From Xanthoparmelia taractica (Eukaryota > Ascomycota > Lecanoromycetes > Lecanorales > Parmeliaceae): DNA of 64,000 bases. The stretch's first letter is position 1. Every line of letters begins with the position of its first letter. The stretch is taken from NCBI GenBank assembly GCA_033085395.1, contig JANQBS010000194.1, positions 1 to 64,000 of the forward strand, read 5' to 3'. The notes under the pieces are model-generated. The model was not told the DNA's origin. It saw only the letters and a list, made by a program, of their open reading frames with translations, and did no database searches. Below, one piece after another: positions 33,865-43,028 of the stretch. The position numbers and the translations under genes are program-made.

Positions 33865-34226
33865 TGGTTACCGAATGATCCTGCAGCGACTGAAGCTCAA
33901 GCCACAAGGCCCGCGCTGCCATATATAACCGTAGTCCCGGAGAGCTGGAAATTTTTCACTTTTGAAACGAAGCAGTAGTAATGGTACTGATGAAGCAGGC
34001 CGATTGATATCAAAATACTTGGTGACCCGTTCGGGATCGGGAAAAGCCGGTTTGAGAATTGGAGCTGTTTTGATTGGCTAGCCCACATGACGCTTTCGCC
34101 TTTTTTTTTTTATTCTCGTCATTTCACATTTATTTTATTTTCTTGCCTCGCCAATTCCAACTTCTCCTCAAGCAACAACCACATACCTACATTAATTAGT
34201 AGAAACACTCACTTACACTTCTCAAC
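33865..34226. promoter_or_regulatory. Divergent promoter region, dehydrogenase and cytochrome c
   Basis: The 362 bp between the two divergent start codons must contain both promoters. A run of eleven T at 34101-34111, about 115 bp upstream of the cytochrome c ATG, followed by C/T-rich sequence, is typical of nucleosome-poor fungal promoters. No clear TATA box or CCAAT-type HAP site could be assigned with confidence, though TTGGCTAG at 34075-34082 and CCAATTCC at 34150 resemble CCAAT-like words. Confidence 0.55.
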
Positions 34227-35094
34227 ATGGCAAAAGGTGCTGAAGGCTTCTCGGATGGTACGTGTTTTCATTTCCTGCTTCCCGCTTCATCCAAGGACTT
34301 GCGGAACCTTGAGACGCTCTATCCTTCTGGACCGTACAGAGCACTATGATTACAAGAGGGCTTTGATTGTCCAGTCCTATTTCATCTGACCTCGTATCTT
34401 CCTCCGCGGCTCGCGCAACTCACTTCAAAAGAGGACGAGGTTGAATGCGACCACTTTTGCCACATCCGTCCTGTCCGGTGCCGTCCTCACATTGCCTCAG
34501 AGACAAGATTAGCGGCTTTGGAGTCTCAGGCTTCGTCTCAGGACTTTTGGACCGTTCCTATATGTTTCAGAACTCGGTAAAGGGGAGAGGCGCAATTACT
34601 ATACTGACGTGACTCGTTCAAAGGCGATGAGAAAAAGGGCGCCAATCTTTTCAAGGTACAGACCGGACTTCTCTGTGTCCTGAACTTTACCCAGGCTGAC
34701 TGTCATTAGACGCGATGCGCACAATGCCACAACCTGAAAGCAGACGAGGGTAACAAAATTGGACCCAACCTCCACGGTCTATTCGGACGCAAGACTGGTC
34801 AGGTCGAGGGCTTCTCATATACGGATGCAAACAAAAATAAGGCAGTCGTGTGGAAGGAAGATACTCTGGTACAAAAGACCGTAGTGCCCTGATTAGGCAT
34901 GCAGAGCTGATTCGGTCTCCAGTTTGAGTACCTAGAAAACCCCAAGAAATACATTCCGGGTACCAAGATGGCTTTCGGTGGTCTCAAGAAAGGCAAGGAC
35001 AGGAATGACCTGATCACGTATGCAGATATCTACATATCCACGAAGGAATATTACTAACATGTCGAACAGCTATCTTCGCACTGCCACCAAATAG
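34227..35094 (+). CDS. CYC1: Cytochrome c
   Basis: Five exons, 34227-34257, 34624-34655, 34710-34868, 34923-35017 and 35070-35094, give 113 residues. The heme-attachment motif CAQCH (Cys 24, Cys 27, His 28), the GPNLHGLFGRKTGQVEGFSY block, the Met ligand in GTKMAFGG (Met 90) and the end ITYLRTATK are all intact. It carries electrons from complex III to complex IV in the mitochondrial intermembrane space and has a role in cell death. Intron 1 is long (366 bp) and sits after only 31 coding bases, a position where regulatory introns are common; the others are 52-54 bp. The symbol follows the general family name. Confidence 0.95.
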
Positions 35095-35781
35095 ATCGCT
35101 CTTCTACCTATCAACATCTCTCTCTCCGCTCTCATGGGGCCTATTTTGAGGCAGGCTTGTTCGACTGTGTACTATACGGCTTAGATCCGATTAGAAAGGG
35201 CGGGCGTGTGTTGGAAAAAGGACTTAGATTATCATGGTCTTGTTTCCCTCGGTGTCACTTCAAGACGTTGGGTTTCCATTCCGCATGACTTTTTTAGACC
35301 GAACCCAATGCGGAGGCTGCTGTATATATACTAATTCAGTCTCATCTGCTTAGCCCACTCACATAAGATATGGTTCTACCTTTGACACAAATTGACACCA
35401 AACATCTGTTGTAAGAATATTTATATGTAGGACGTGAGCCTTGGCTACGGCAGCCCTTGCATAAGTGTCGCATGGATCCCAGCAAATGCAATGATTCGCT
35501 CCCAGCCTCGCCATTTCAGAGACCGCTTTCAAGACCACCCTCACAATGCCCCTCATCCGTTGTACAACCTCGTCGCAAAGCCCTCTGCTGCATCTCAAAC
35601 ACCACTCAAATCCCAAACATAGCGGCGAAACGCATAATCTCTATCATAAGGCTGCGTTTCTGTGTCAAGACGCCGCAGCCGAGACAAATGCTCATAGTCT
35701 AAAATTGCGCTGGATGTCAACAACAGATTCAAACACCTAGCTTGACGCATTATTACTCCCAGGAGGAGGAAGAAGGAAAGA
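35095..35781. other. Intergenic with possible minus-strand ORF
   Basis: Between cytochrome c and the next plus-strand gene. Holds a minus-strand ATG frame 35595-35801 (listed separately) and nothing else that I can support. Confidence 0.5.
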
Positions 35782-35801
35782 ATGATGGCAACGAACCGCA
35801 T
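35595..35801 (-). CDS. Possible small secreted peptide ORF
   Basis: An ATG-started frame of 68 codons begins with a hydrophobic leader (MRFVAIILSFFLLLGVIM) followed by a charged region (YEHLSRLRRLDTETQPYDRD) and ends RRYVWDLSGV. The shape resembles a signal peptide plus short mature part. It overlaps, head to head, the first 20 bases of the plus-strand gene starting at 35782, although that gene could begin at 35785 or 35800. Without expression data it may be a chance frame. Confidence 0.3.
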   Translation of the reverse strand: MRFVAIILSFFLLLGVIMRQARCLNLLLTSSAILDYEHLSRLRRLDTETQPYDRDYAFRRYVWDLSGV

Positions 35802-37554
35802 GGGAACATCCCCACATGAGATCTACGATGACCACCCATCACTATCCGCATCGCTAGAGGACTTTGAACACAACGATCGCTCACCTATCTTCGGTCTACC
35901 GTCGCAACACTCGGGATTCAAATCTGAAGAGTCAGAGTCTGAATCAGAAGAAGCTGTATCAGAGGAACCATGGTCGCCGCCTGCATGGAGACAGCATAAT
36001 GCTGCTGGGGGCTGGTATCGACATCAACCCTATCCAGAAGACAAAAACCTTTTGAGAACATCTGCGAGTGCGTCACGCTCGAGAGGCACCAGTCCGCAAT
36101 ATGAGAGTGCCCAGGAGGACGAGGGAGATATTACAGTGCCTGCAAACATACCCTTACCACGAGGCTCAATGTCGCCAGTGAAGGAACGCTCGCCCAGTCC
36201 TTCTCCATCTCCTGAGAGAGAGCAGGACTTTGCTCAGAAATTTGAAGAGACTGAAGAAGTAGTAGCTGCTCCGGAGAATACAAACAATTGTGTGCTTTGC
36301 CCTTAATGATGCGACGGACAGTACTGACTATGCTAAGATTTCCGGTTTGCTCTACGCGCAGAAGTTCAACAGCGGACAGAACCTATTGAAGCTGCTCTGT
36401 CATGGATTCGCATATATCTCTCCCGCGTCTCCAAATCATGGACGTCCCTCTCATCTACCCTTCTGACGCTGACCCTGGCCTGCAGCTTACTCCGCCTTGT
36501 CACCCACACACCAACGCAGCCCCCAGTCCCCGACCTCGTCAAAGTCGCCGGTCTAGCCCGCTCCTTTGAACCTCTGATCTTCTACTCCGAAAATGGTGTC
36601 CGCCAAATAGGCGATCTTCAGGAAACCGGCGTTGCAGTCTGGGATCTTGGAGAATCGGTCCGCTACGCAAACATGACATCCGCGCCCCTTATAGTCTCCG
36701 AGCTCGACTCCCTCAGCGAGTCCCTTAAAATCCTTGGCAACGAATTAACCAAGTTCTTTGCAAACGTAGATGGCGATATCGACGGCATACTACTCGTCAT
36801 GGACTGGGCCAAACGCGAACTCTCGGCTCTCTCCACCTTACCATCCAGCTCCCTCAGCTCCGCTTTTACTAATATACACACTCTCCTCTCCAACGTCGGT
36901 CTTTTACAGAATCCCTCGACCGGCCTCCCCACCCCATTTGGCAAGCTCTTCACCACCGTCTTCGGCACTACGAGCACGCAACGCACTTCTCAAACATTGC
37001 ACCGCACATTCAACCAGTTCTTAAACGTGCTCGAAGAAAGCATCAATGACGAACTCAAATACTCGACCAACCTTTTTGCCCTCTTTGAGAACATAGACCG
37101 CCAATTCCTGAACCTGCAACGTACCGTCATCCGCGAAAGCGACACCCAAGAGCGTCTCGAGAGCGAGTTTCTGAGCTCCCTGTGGACCCGCATCGTCGGT
37201 CCCAACAACACGCTACTGCGCAAGTACGAGAAGAACAAACAACTCCTCGCCTCTGTCCGCATGAAGACCACACAGAACAAATCCCTGCTCGTCGAACACA
37301 ATGGGAAACTCGTCGCGCTGAAAGAGAACCTTGAGACGTTGAGGAGGAAGCTGGTCAGTCCGCTTGTGAGGCGGGGCGATAGTAGTACGATTGGTGTGGA
37401 AGAGCAGGTTCGGGGCTTGGAAGGGACGTATGAGCATTTGAGGCGGGTGAGGGAAAATCAGAAGGGGAGGGTGCTAGAGGTGCTGTATGGGGCTGGTTCG
37501 AGAAGGAGTACGATTGGTAAGGAGGGAGGCGTAGGGCAGATTGAGGCGATGTAG
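35782..37554 (+). CDS. Conserved fungal one-pass membrane protein, function unknown
   Basis: Exons 35782-36289 and 36338-37554 joined by a 48-bp intron give 574 residues. The join (GTGTGC donor, GCTAAG acceptor) restores FRFALRAEVQQRTEPIEAAL, a block I remember from related fungal proteins; using the later CAG would give a stop. The first 170 residues are acidic and Ser-rich (SEESESESEE, SPSPSPSPERE). One membrane segment follows (SLSSTLLTLTLACSLLRLV), then a conserved helical region with PDLVKVAGLARSFEPLIFYS, QETGVAVWDLGESVR and a long alpha-helical, partly coiled-coil C-terminus. It may be a membrane-anchored, mostly helical protein of the secretory pathway or nuclear envelope; this is only inference. 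Convergent with the MFS gene. Confidence 0.75.
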
Positions 37555-37922
37555 GGGTTAGAGGTGGAGCTTTGTGGGTTTTTAGGGGTTTGATGGGCTG
37601 TTGAATATGAGGCTATGTCCGCGACGATGAACTGTGCAATGAAAAGGCGTGAGTTGAGGAAGATCATGACTGGGAGTTGGAAATCGGAATATGTGTTTTC
37701 TCGCGAAATGGGCATTTTGACTTTAGAATAGGATATAGCATGCACCAAAACATCAAAACCAACCTCACACCCAAACTCAATGAATGCACAAGCTCGCTAT
37801 TAAGGTATCATCATAAAAGAAACACATCAATTCGAGAAAAAGCGCCAGTGTTCCCGCAGAAAAACAAACAACAAAAAAATAAGTAAACCACTCCCGACAC
37901 ATCCTCCTACAGTATCCTATCC
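37555..37922. other. Convergent intergenic region
   Basis: 3' regions of the conserved membrane protein gene (+) and the MFS gene (-). A-rich near 37863-37882. No gene. Confidence 0.6.
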
Positions 37923-39983
37923 CTAGGAATGAGGAAAAACGGCCACCCTTTCCCAATCCATGCCCAAGAACCTCGCGACGCCATCGTCTCCATCGTCGAG
38001 CCTTGCCTTCTCCTTCCCTTCCTTCTCCTTCCCTTCCTTCTCTTCCTTCTCCCCCTTCTCTTGCTTCTTCTTCACGTCGTTCTCCTTCTTCTCATCCTCC
38101 TTCTTCTCTTTCTTCTTCTTGTCGTCCTTCTCCTTCTCCCTCTTCTCCAGTTTACAACTGTCTGCGCTACCATCGTCACCACTACTATCAAGAGTACGAC
38201 TCCACCCCTCCTTCTCCACATTTGACAATTCAGCTTCAGCATCGCTTCTTCTGTTCTCGCTCTTCTCGGTACCCACTCTCGAGGTCTCAGAGACAACATT
38301 CTCATTTTCCATCTCCATCTCTACATCTATAACCCCAGCACCCTTCGACTCCATCTCCATCTCAGCAGTACCCATACTCTCACCCCCTCTCAAATCCTCA
38401 CTTCTACCCCCCTTGCCCAGGTCAGAGTCCGTCTCGTCGTCCCAACGCACCGTCTTCCTCTCCTTCCTCTTCTTCTCCTTCTTCTCGAAATCTTGCGCGC
38501 TTCCCGCTGCACCATCCAATGGGTCGTCGCCGGATGTGCTACTTCCCCTACCCCCTACGCCTAGATATGTGAGGATGAGCGGGATAAGATAGAACGCGGT
38601 AGCGATGGAGGCGAGAACGCTTCCTGCAGTGTTGGCGCCGAGGGTTTCGAACATGTGCTGCGTGAAGAGCGGGAAGAGGGCGGCGAGGAGGGCTTTTGTG
38701 GTGAGGAGAGCGGTGAAGGCGGCGTTGTTATAATTGCGAGTGGTGTGGCGGTCGTGGAACCGAGTGAGGGTGCTGAAGAAAAGTCCGAGGGCAACGAACA
38801 GGAAGATGAGCGTGGAATTTTGTCTGTTCCATCCGTAGTTTGCGTAGATGAGAGGGAAGGCGACGGCGAAGAGGTAGAGGAGAGCGGTGCTAAAGGCGTT
38901 GGCTAGGGAAGAGAGGAAGATGTTTGGTCTTGTGAATAGAAGGATCAGTGGCTGGAAAACAGAGGGGCGAGGGGCCGTTGGGGCAGTCCGGAGGATCAAG
39001 CCGGCACGGTGAGGCTGGATGGCCGCGACAGTGCGCTCGAGGAGCCGAGAGGGCTGGGACTCGCGGATGAAGGACATCAGTATGCCCGTGACGGCGACGA
39101 TGATGGTCGCAAGGTAGAAAGGCCAGCGCCTGTGCGGGACGTTAGATACGTCTCCCCCTTCCCTCAGGTATGATTTTGGAGAACATATACATACCAATTG
39201 AGCGAGGCAGCAACATAGCTCGCATAGATCGGCCCGATAACAAGACCCAGGTTCGTGACCAGAGCCCAGGAAAAGAACGCCCACATGCGACCTTCAGTCT
39301 CGAAGAGGTCTTCGATGCTAAGAGGGGTAGCCATGGCCGGGACCGCGGAGATGACGCCAGTGATGAAACGGCCGGCGAAAACACCTGCGATGTTTGACGT
39401 TGCGGCCACGGGTAGGCAGAAGACGCTGTAGAGGAATGCGGAGCCAATATACTGCGTCCTGCGTCCGAATCTGTCAGAATATGGCGACAAGAGTAAAGAA
39501 CCTAAAGCTTGACCGAGTAGGTACCTGGGACTACAGTCAGGTCTCATGCATGCAAACAATGGGCCTATGAAGACTTTTTACGTACATTGTTGTAAAAGCA
39601 ACGAGTCCCACCTCCCTCGTCTGGCCTAGCACCTCAGCCCCAGCAAACGACGCCGAAGTGCCCCCAGCATTGATGCCGCTCATGAAAAACTCCAAAAACA
39701 AGATCAGACCGAAATCGTAAGCCTTCCTTTGCCTCGACCAATTCCTCGGATGCGCCGGACTATCGATGGCCCATTGCCCATAGCCATCATTGCCGAATCT
39801 TAAACCGGCATGTGAAAGCAACTCATCTGCTGGTAAGCTCAGACTCGACTTTGAGCTATCAGTACTGATGTTTGTTATTTTATCGTTCTGTATGGTTCGG
39901 TCTTTGTTTCTGTAGCTGTTAATTGCATTCTGTAGAGAGGAGGCGATGGCGAGGTAGGCTTCTGGGCCAATAGGTTCGGCCAT
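37923..39983 (-). CDS. MFS transporter with long charged C-terminal tail
   Basis: Exons 39586-39983, 39195-39524 and 37923-39129 on the minus strand give 644 residues. The join at intron 1 restores the first transmembrane pair, with the MFS signature SPYSDRFGRRTQYIG and the following GRFITGVISAVPAMATPLSI. About twelve membrane segments are expected over residues 80-435. The pattern resembles the drug:H+ antiporter (polyamine/multidrug-type) branch; substrate unknown. From about 436 to the end, 209 residues form a hydrophilic tail with a KEKKRKERKTVRWDDETDSD segment and a run made almost only of K, E and D. Such tails are rare in this family and are predicted to face the cytosol. Confidence 0.85.
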
Positions 39984-40575
39984 GGTCTGTCAATTCTTTC
40001 AACCACGCATGGAAATGAAGGAGAAGAAGAAGAGTGGACGGAGAATGAATATGAGGAGTTGTGAAGTGCGATTCAGTGGTTTCGGGGGAAGGCTGAGCTG
40101 ATTATCGTCTGGGATTCGCCGATCACAGGCTACTTTTGTTTCAGAAACAAACGTTCTCCCAAGATGAAATGTCATACCTATCTCATATCACTGGGGGCTG
40201 AGACTTGGCAATAAAGGATCAAAAGAGTATGTTGCATACTAGGTATCCATTGGCTTGTTTTTAAGCCGTGCTGCCGTGCTGCCGTGAAGCATAGCAGCAT
40301 CGAAGGAATCCGAGCCACACTAACCTAACCACAACAACTTACCAACCGCGGTCGTATCCAAGGAAGGGAAAAGCCGATAGCGCAAACTGTAGGAGTTTCT
40401 CGCCACAAAAAAAAAAAAAAAAAACGGGAAGATCGGTGTCGTAACGCGGGTTATAAAAGAGTATAGAGAGGTTAGTAATCACAAGGAAATCCAATAATGG
40501 TATTAGGCTTGAACGCTGAGTTGGAAAGACGGTTTGATATACGGCAACGTGAGCGACGGCAGACTTACATGGGGC
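39984..40575. other. Intergenic with an 18-base poly-A run
   Basis: Promoter region of the MFS gene. A run of 18 A lies at 40407-40424. GCTGCCGTGCTGCCGTG near 40270-40285 is a short tandem duplication. No gene. Confidence 0.6.
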
Positions 40576-42378
40576 CTAGGTCCGATCAAACCACCTTCCC
40601 CAGCCCTCTGGCCTCCCTTCCTCTCCACCGGCAAACGCCCTCTCTTCTTCCTCCCACTGTGCCCTTTCCATTCGCTTCCTCGCCCCAAACGCCCTGACAA
40701 ACCTCCACGCCTCCGTATCCGCCATATTCCACGCCTCCACCATCTCCCTCACTCCCGGCTTCTCGTCCTTTGCCTTCTTCTGCTTTATCACGTCTTTCGA
40801 GTTTGTAATCAACATCTTCTGCGTGGCATAAGCCCTGTCGACCTGTTGCTTTTCCTTCTTGGATAAAGGCAGAGTGTCGGTTTCCGGACCAGTCACGTTG
40901 AATTTCGCGATTGCGAAACCGAAATGGTACTCTAAGTCTTTATGTTCAGGTGGCGGGTCTTCCGTCATCCATAAGCCGCGCGCGACTCCCCAATCACTCG
41001 CCACAATTTCTTTCAAGTTGACAATGCGTGATACGCCACCTAGGTCCTTTCCGAGCGTCTTCTCCGTAACAGCGCTAAGCCAGCGATCGCGGTCTGTTTC
41101 GCGCCGAATGTGTCGCGTTGTAATATCTTTTTTGCCGGAGAGAAGTGAGGCTAGAGTGAGAGGGTGGGGGACGGTGCCGATTGTGTAGAGCGTTGAGCCG
41201 TTGGTGTAAGACTCCGACCTTTTGACCGGAGGTGGAGATATTGAGGAGCATGGCATGCAGCCCGGATCGTTCGGAGGGCACGATGATGGTACGGGAGAAG
41301 CCGGACAAGACCTTAAAGCATCGGCAAGGGCGAGAGCGTATTCAGTGAGTAGATGAGTATGTTCTGGGTATGGTGTCAGGACCACGAAGCCGTCAGTAAA
41401 GGTATTGAGAAAGGTGAGGTGGAGATGCGAAGTCATTAGTTGTGCAAGATCGCGAAGGCCGTCGGCCTTGTTCTCGGCAAGCGTTGTAGTGATGGATTTG
41501 TAATGTTCGGCGTTCGCTTGGGCAGAGTAGAAGGCGACAGCATCTGGCTTGGGATCAACACGTATGGTCTCGTGCTTCACGACGTCGAAGAACGAGTTTG
41601 ACTTCTCCAGCTCAGGAGATTTCAGCGCCTCCGAGATAGCAGCATTAATAGCGTTCATCTCTCCAGAGTAAAGACCAGTCCCGAGGCCCTCGTATCGTGT
41701 CAGCTTTGAGTATTCCCCTCCTCTGAAGTGCGATAAAAGATGATCATCGTGAGGGCCCATAGGAAGAGCTAGCCAATTTGCAAGTATGCCGGTTCCCATC
41801 TGGCCCCAGGCCGACCATCTCACAATTTCAGCCTCCATTTGCGGGTGAAGCTTGTGCATCTGAATCCTCTCATAAAGTGGATTCATCATCGCCTCTGATC
41901 TTCCCAATATGACGGGCTTGAACCCTTGAGCCCACCATGCTCTCCTCCATAGCAAAAGGAGCTTGTTTTCCGCGGCCTTGATCTTCTCGTCTTTTTCTGC
42001 CAGGTCGTCGTAAAATGTGTAGATTGGCGGTCTCGTCAACAGTGGCGGTAGCACCGACCTATCTTCGTCTTGTGTGATCGAAAATGAGAAAGGGTGAAGC
42101 CATTTCCAGTCACTGTACCACTTTGCATCTCCACTTGTACTGTTCTTCTGCGCTGGAGGCTTGTGTATGGGTGTATGATGGAAGAGGCGAAGGTCCTGTA
42201 CCACTGGTACGGCGGGCGAAGCGAAGAAGAGGATGGCTACGAAGATAGATGCGGCGATGATGGTGCAGAGGAGTACTCTCTGAGGAGGAGGCTTCGGCCT
42301 GGCATATACCGCGGACAAAGATGGTTTGCGATATCTAGAGGGTGGAGGCCTCTTCTTTGGAGGGTAAAGAGGCACCAT
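40576..42378 (-). CDS. Type II membrane protein, function unknown
   Basis: A single-exon frame of 600 residues from the ATG at 42378. The basic, Pro-rich start (YPPKKRPPPSRYRKPSLSA) precedes one membrane segment at about 36-58 (LLCTIIAASIFVAILFF), so the bulk should lie in the Golgi or ER lumen. The luminal part has WLHPFSFSITQDEDRSVLPP, LLLLWRRAWWAQGFKPVILG, RWSAWGQMGTGILANWLALP and a Cys cluster CPPNDPGCMPCSS. This layout (short cytosolic end, one anchor, long luminal domain) is that of fungal Golgi glycosyltransferases, but I see no DxD motif that I would defend. N-glycosylation sequons NST, NGS and NVT are present. Conserved in fungi as far as I recall. Confidence 0.65.
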   Translation of the reverse strand: MVPLYPPKKRPPPSRYRKPSLSAVYARPKPPPQRVLLCTIIAASIFVAILFFASPAVPVVQDLRLFHHTPIHKPPAQKNSTSGDAKWYSDWKWLHPFSFSITQDEDRSVLPPLLTRPPIYTFYDDLAEKDEKIKAAENKLLLLWRRAWWAQGFKPVILGRSEAMMNPLYERIQMHKLHPQMEAEIVRWSAWGQMGTGILANWLALPMGPHDDHLLSHFRGGEYSKLTRYEGLGTGLYSGEMNAINAAISEALKSPELEKSNSFFDVVKHETIRVDPKPDAVAFYSAQANAEHYKSITTTLAENKADGLRDLAQLMTSHLHLTFLNTFTDGFVVLTPYPEHTHLLTEYALALADALRSCPASPVPSSCPPNDPGCMPCSSISPPPVKRSESYTNGSTLYTIGTVPHPLTLASLLSGKKDITTRHIRRETDRDRWLSAVTEKTLGKDLGGVSRIVNLKEIVASDWGVARGLWMTEDPPPEHKDLEYHFGFAIAKFNVTGPETDTLPLSKKEKQQVDRAYATQKMLITNSKDVIKQKKAKDEKPGVREMVEAWNMADTEAWRFVRAFGARKRMERAQWEEEERAFAGGEEGRPEGWGRWFDRT

Positions 42379-43028
42379 CTTCTTTTAGCCACATAGGAAG
42401 GGTAGCCTCCTCCTCTCCCCAACCAATTAATAGTGATTGTAACAGCTATGCGGGGTTGAAGGATTCATGATCTCGAAGTCTTTCCTTGAGTCCTATAGGG
42501 CTGAGCCTTAAGCACAAGATCAGCTGTCCAGGAGTGAAACATGTTGGACTTTTGGTAATGAGAAAATTCATGAATACATTAATTATGCTATAAAGGCTCA
42601 CTACGTTTTCTTTCTGCTATCTAGGCACGACCTAGAGGCCAGACACTACTATGAGCCTTTCCACCCTTCTCCCTGCACAATCGAACTACGATGATTCGAT
42701 TATGTATGCATGGTCCAGTACTTCAGGGAAACCGATGTCGATGCAAGGTAGTCGCAGCTCGAAAGCGCAAGTTTATCGACATATGAGGCCAAAAACAGAA
42801 CCAAGATGGAGCGGGCTAGAGCTCCTGCAATCATTTCCAACCATCCATTCCAAGGACGTTGATTATCACCTTAGAGCCTATCGAGCACCAGCCTGAAGAC
42901 GACTATACTCGAGAAGATGCATAGAATGACGCATAGTGCCCAATACAGTCCTTTGGATCACCCGTTCCCTCACGGTCTTTTCCGCTATTAAATTTTTGAA
43001 ACATCCAGGAACGTGACTGATAATCATC
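42379..43028. other. Intergenic, one small open frame
   Basis: Contains an ATG-started 81-codon frame at 42651-42896 (+), MSLSTLLPAQSNYDDSIMYA onward, with soluble, Ser-rich composition but no recognised family. It lies in the promoter region of the type II membrane protein and downstream of prm1, so it may be chance. Confidence 0.35.

Noticed and set aside
37929..38592. Leu/Ser/Phe-rich open frames on the plus strand
   Set aside because: Antisense of the K/E-rich tail of the MFS transporter; purine-rich coding DNA leaves both antisense frames open.
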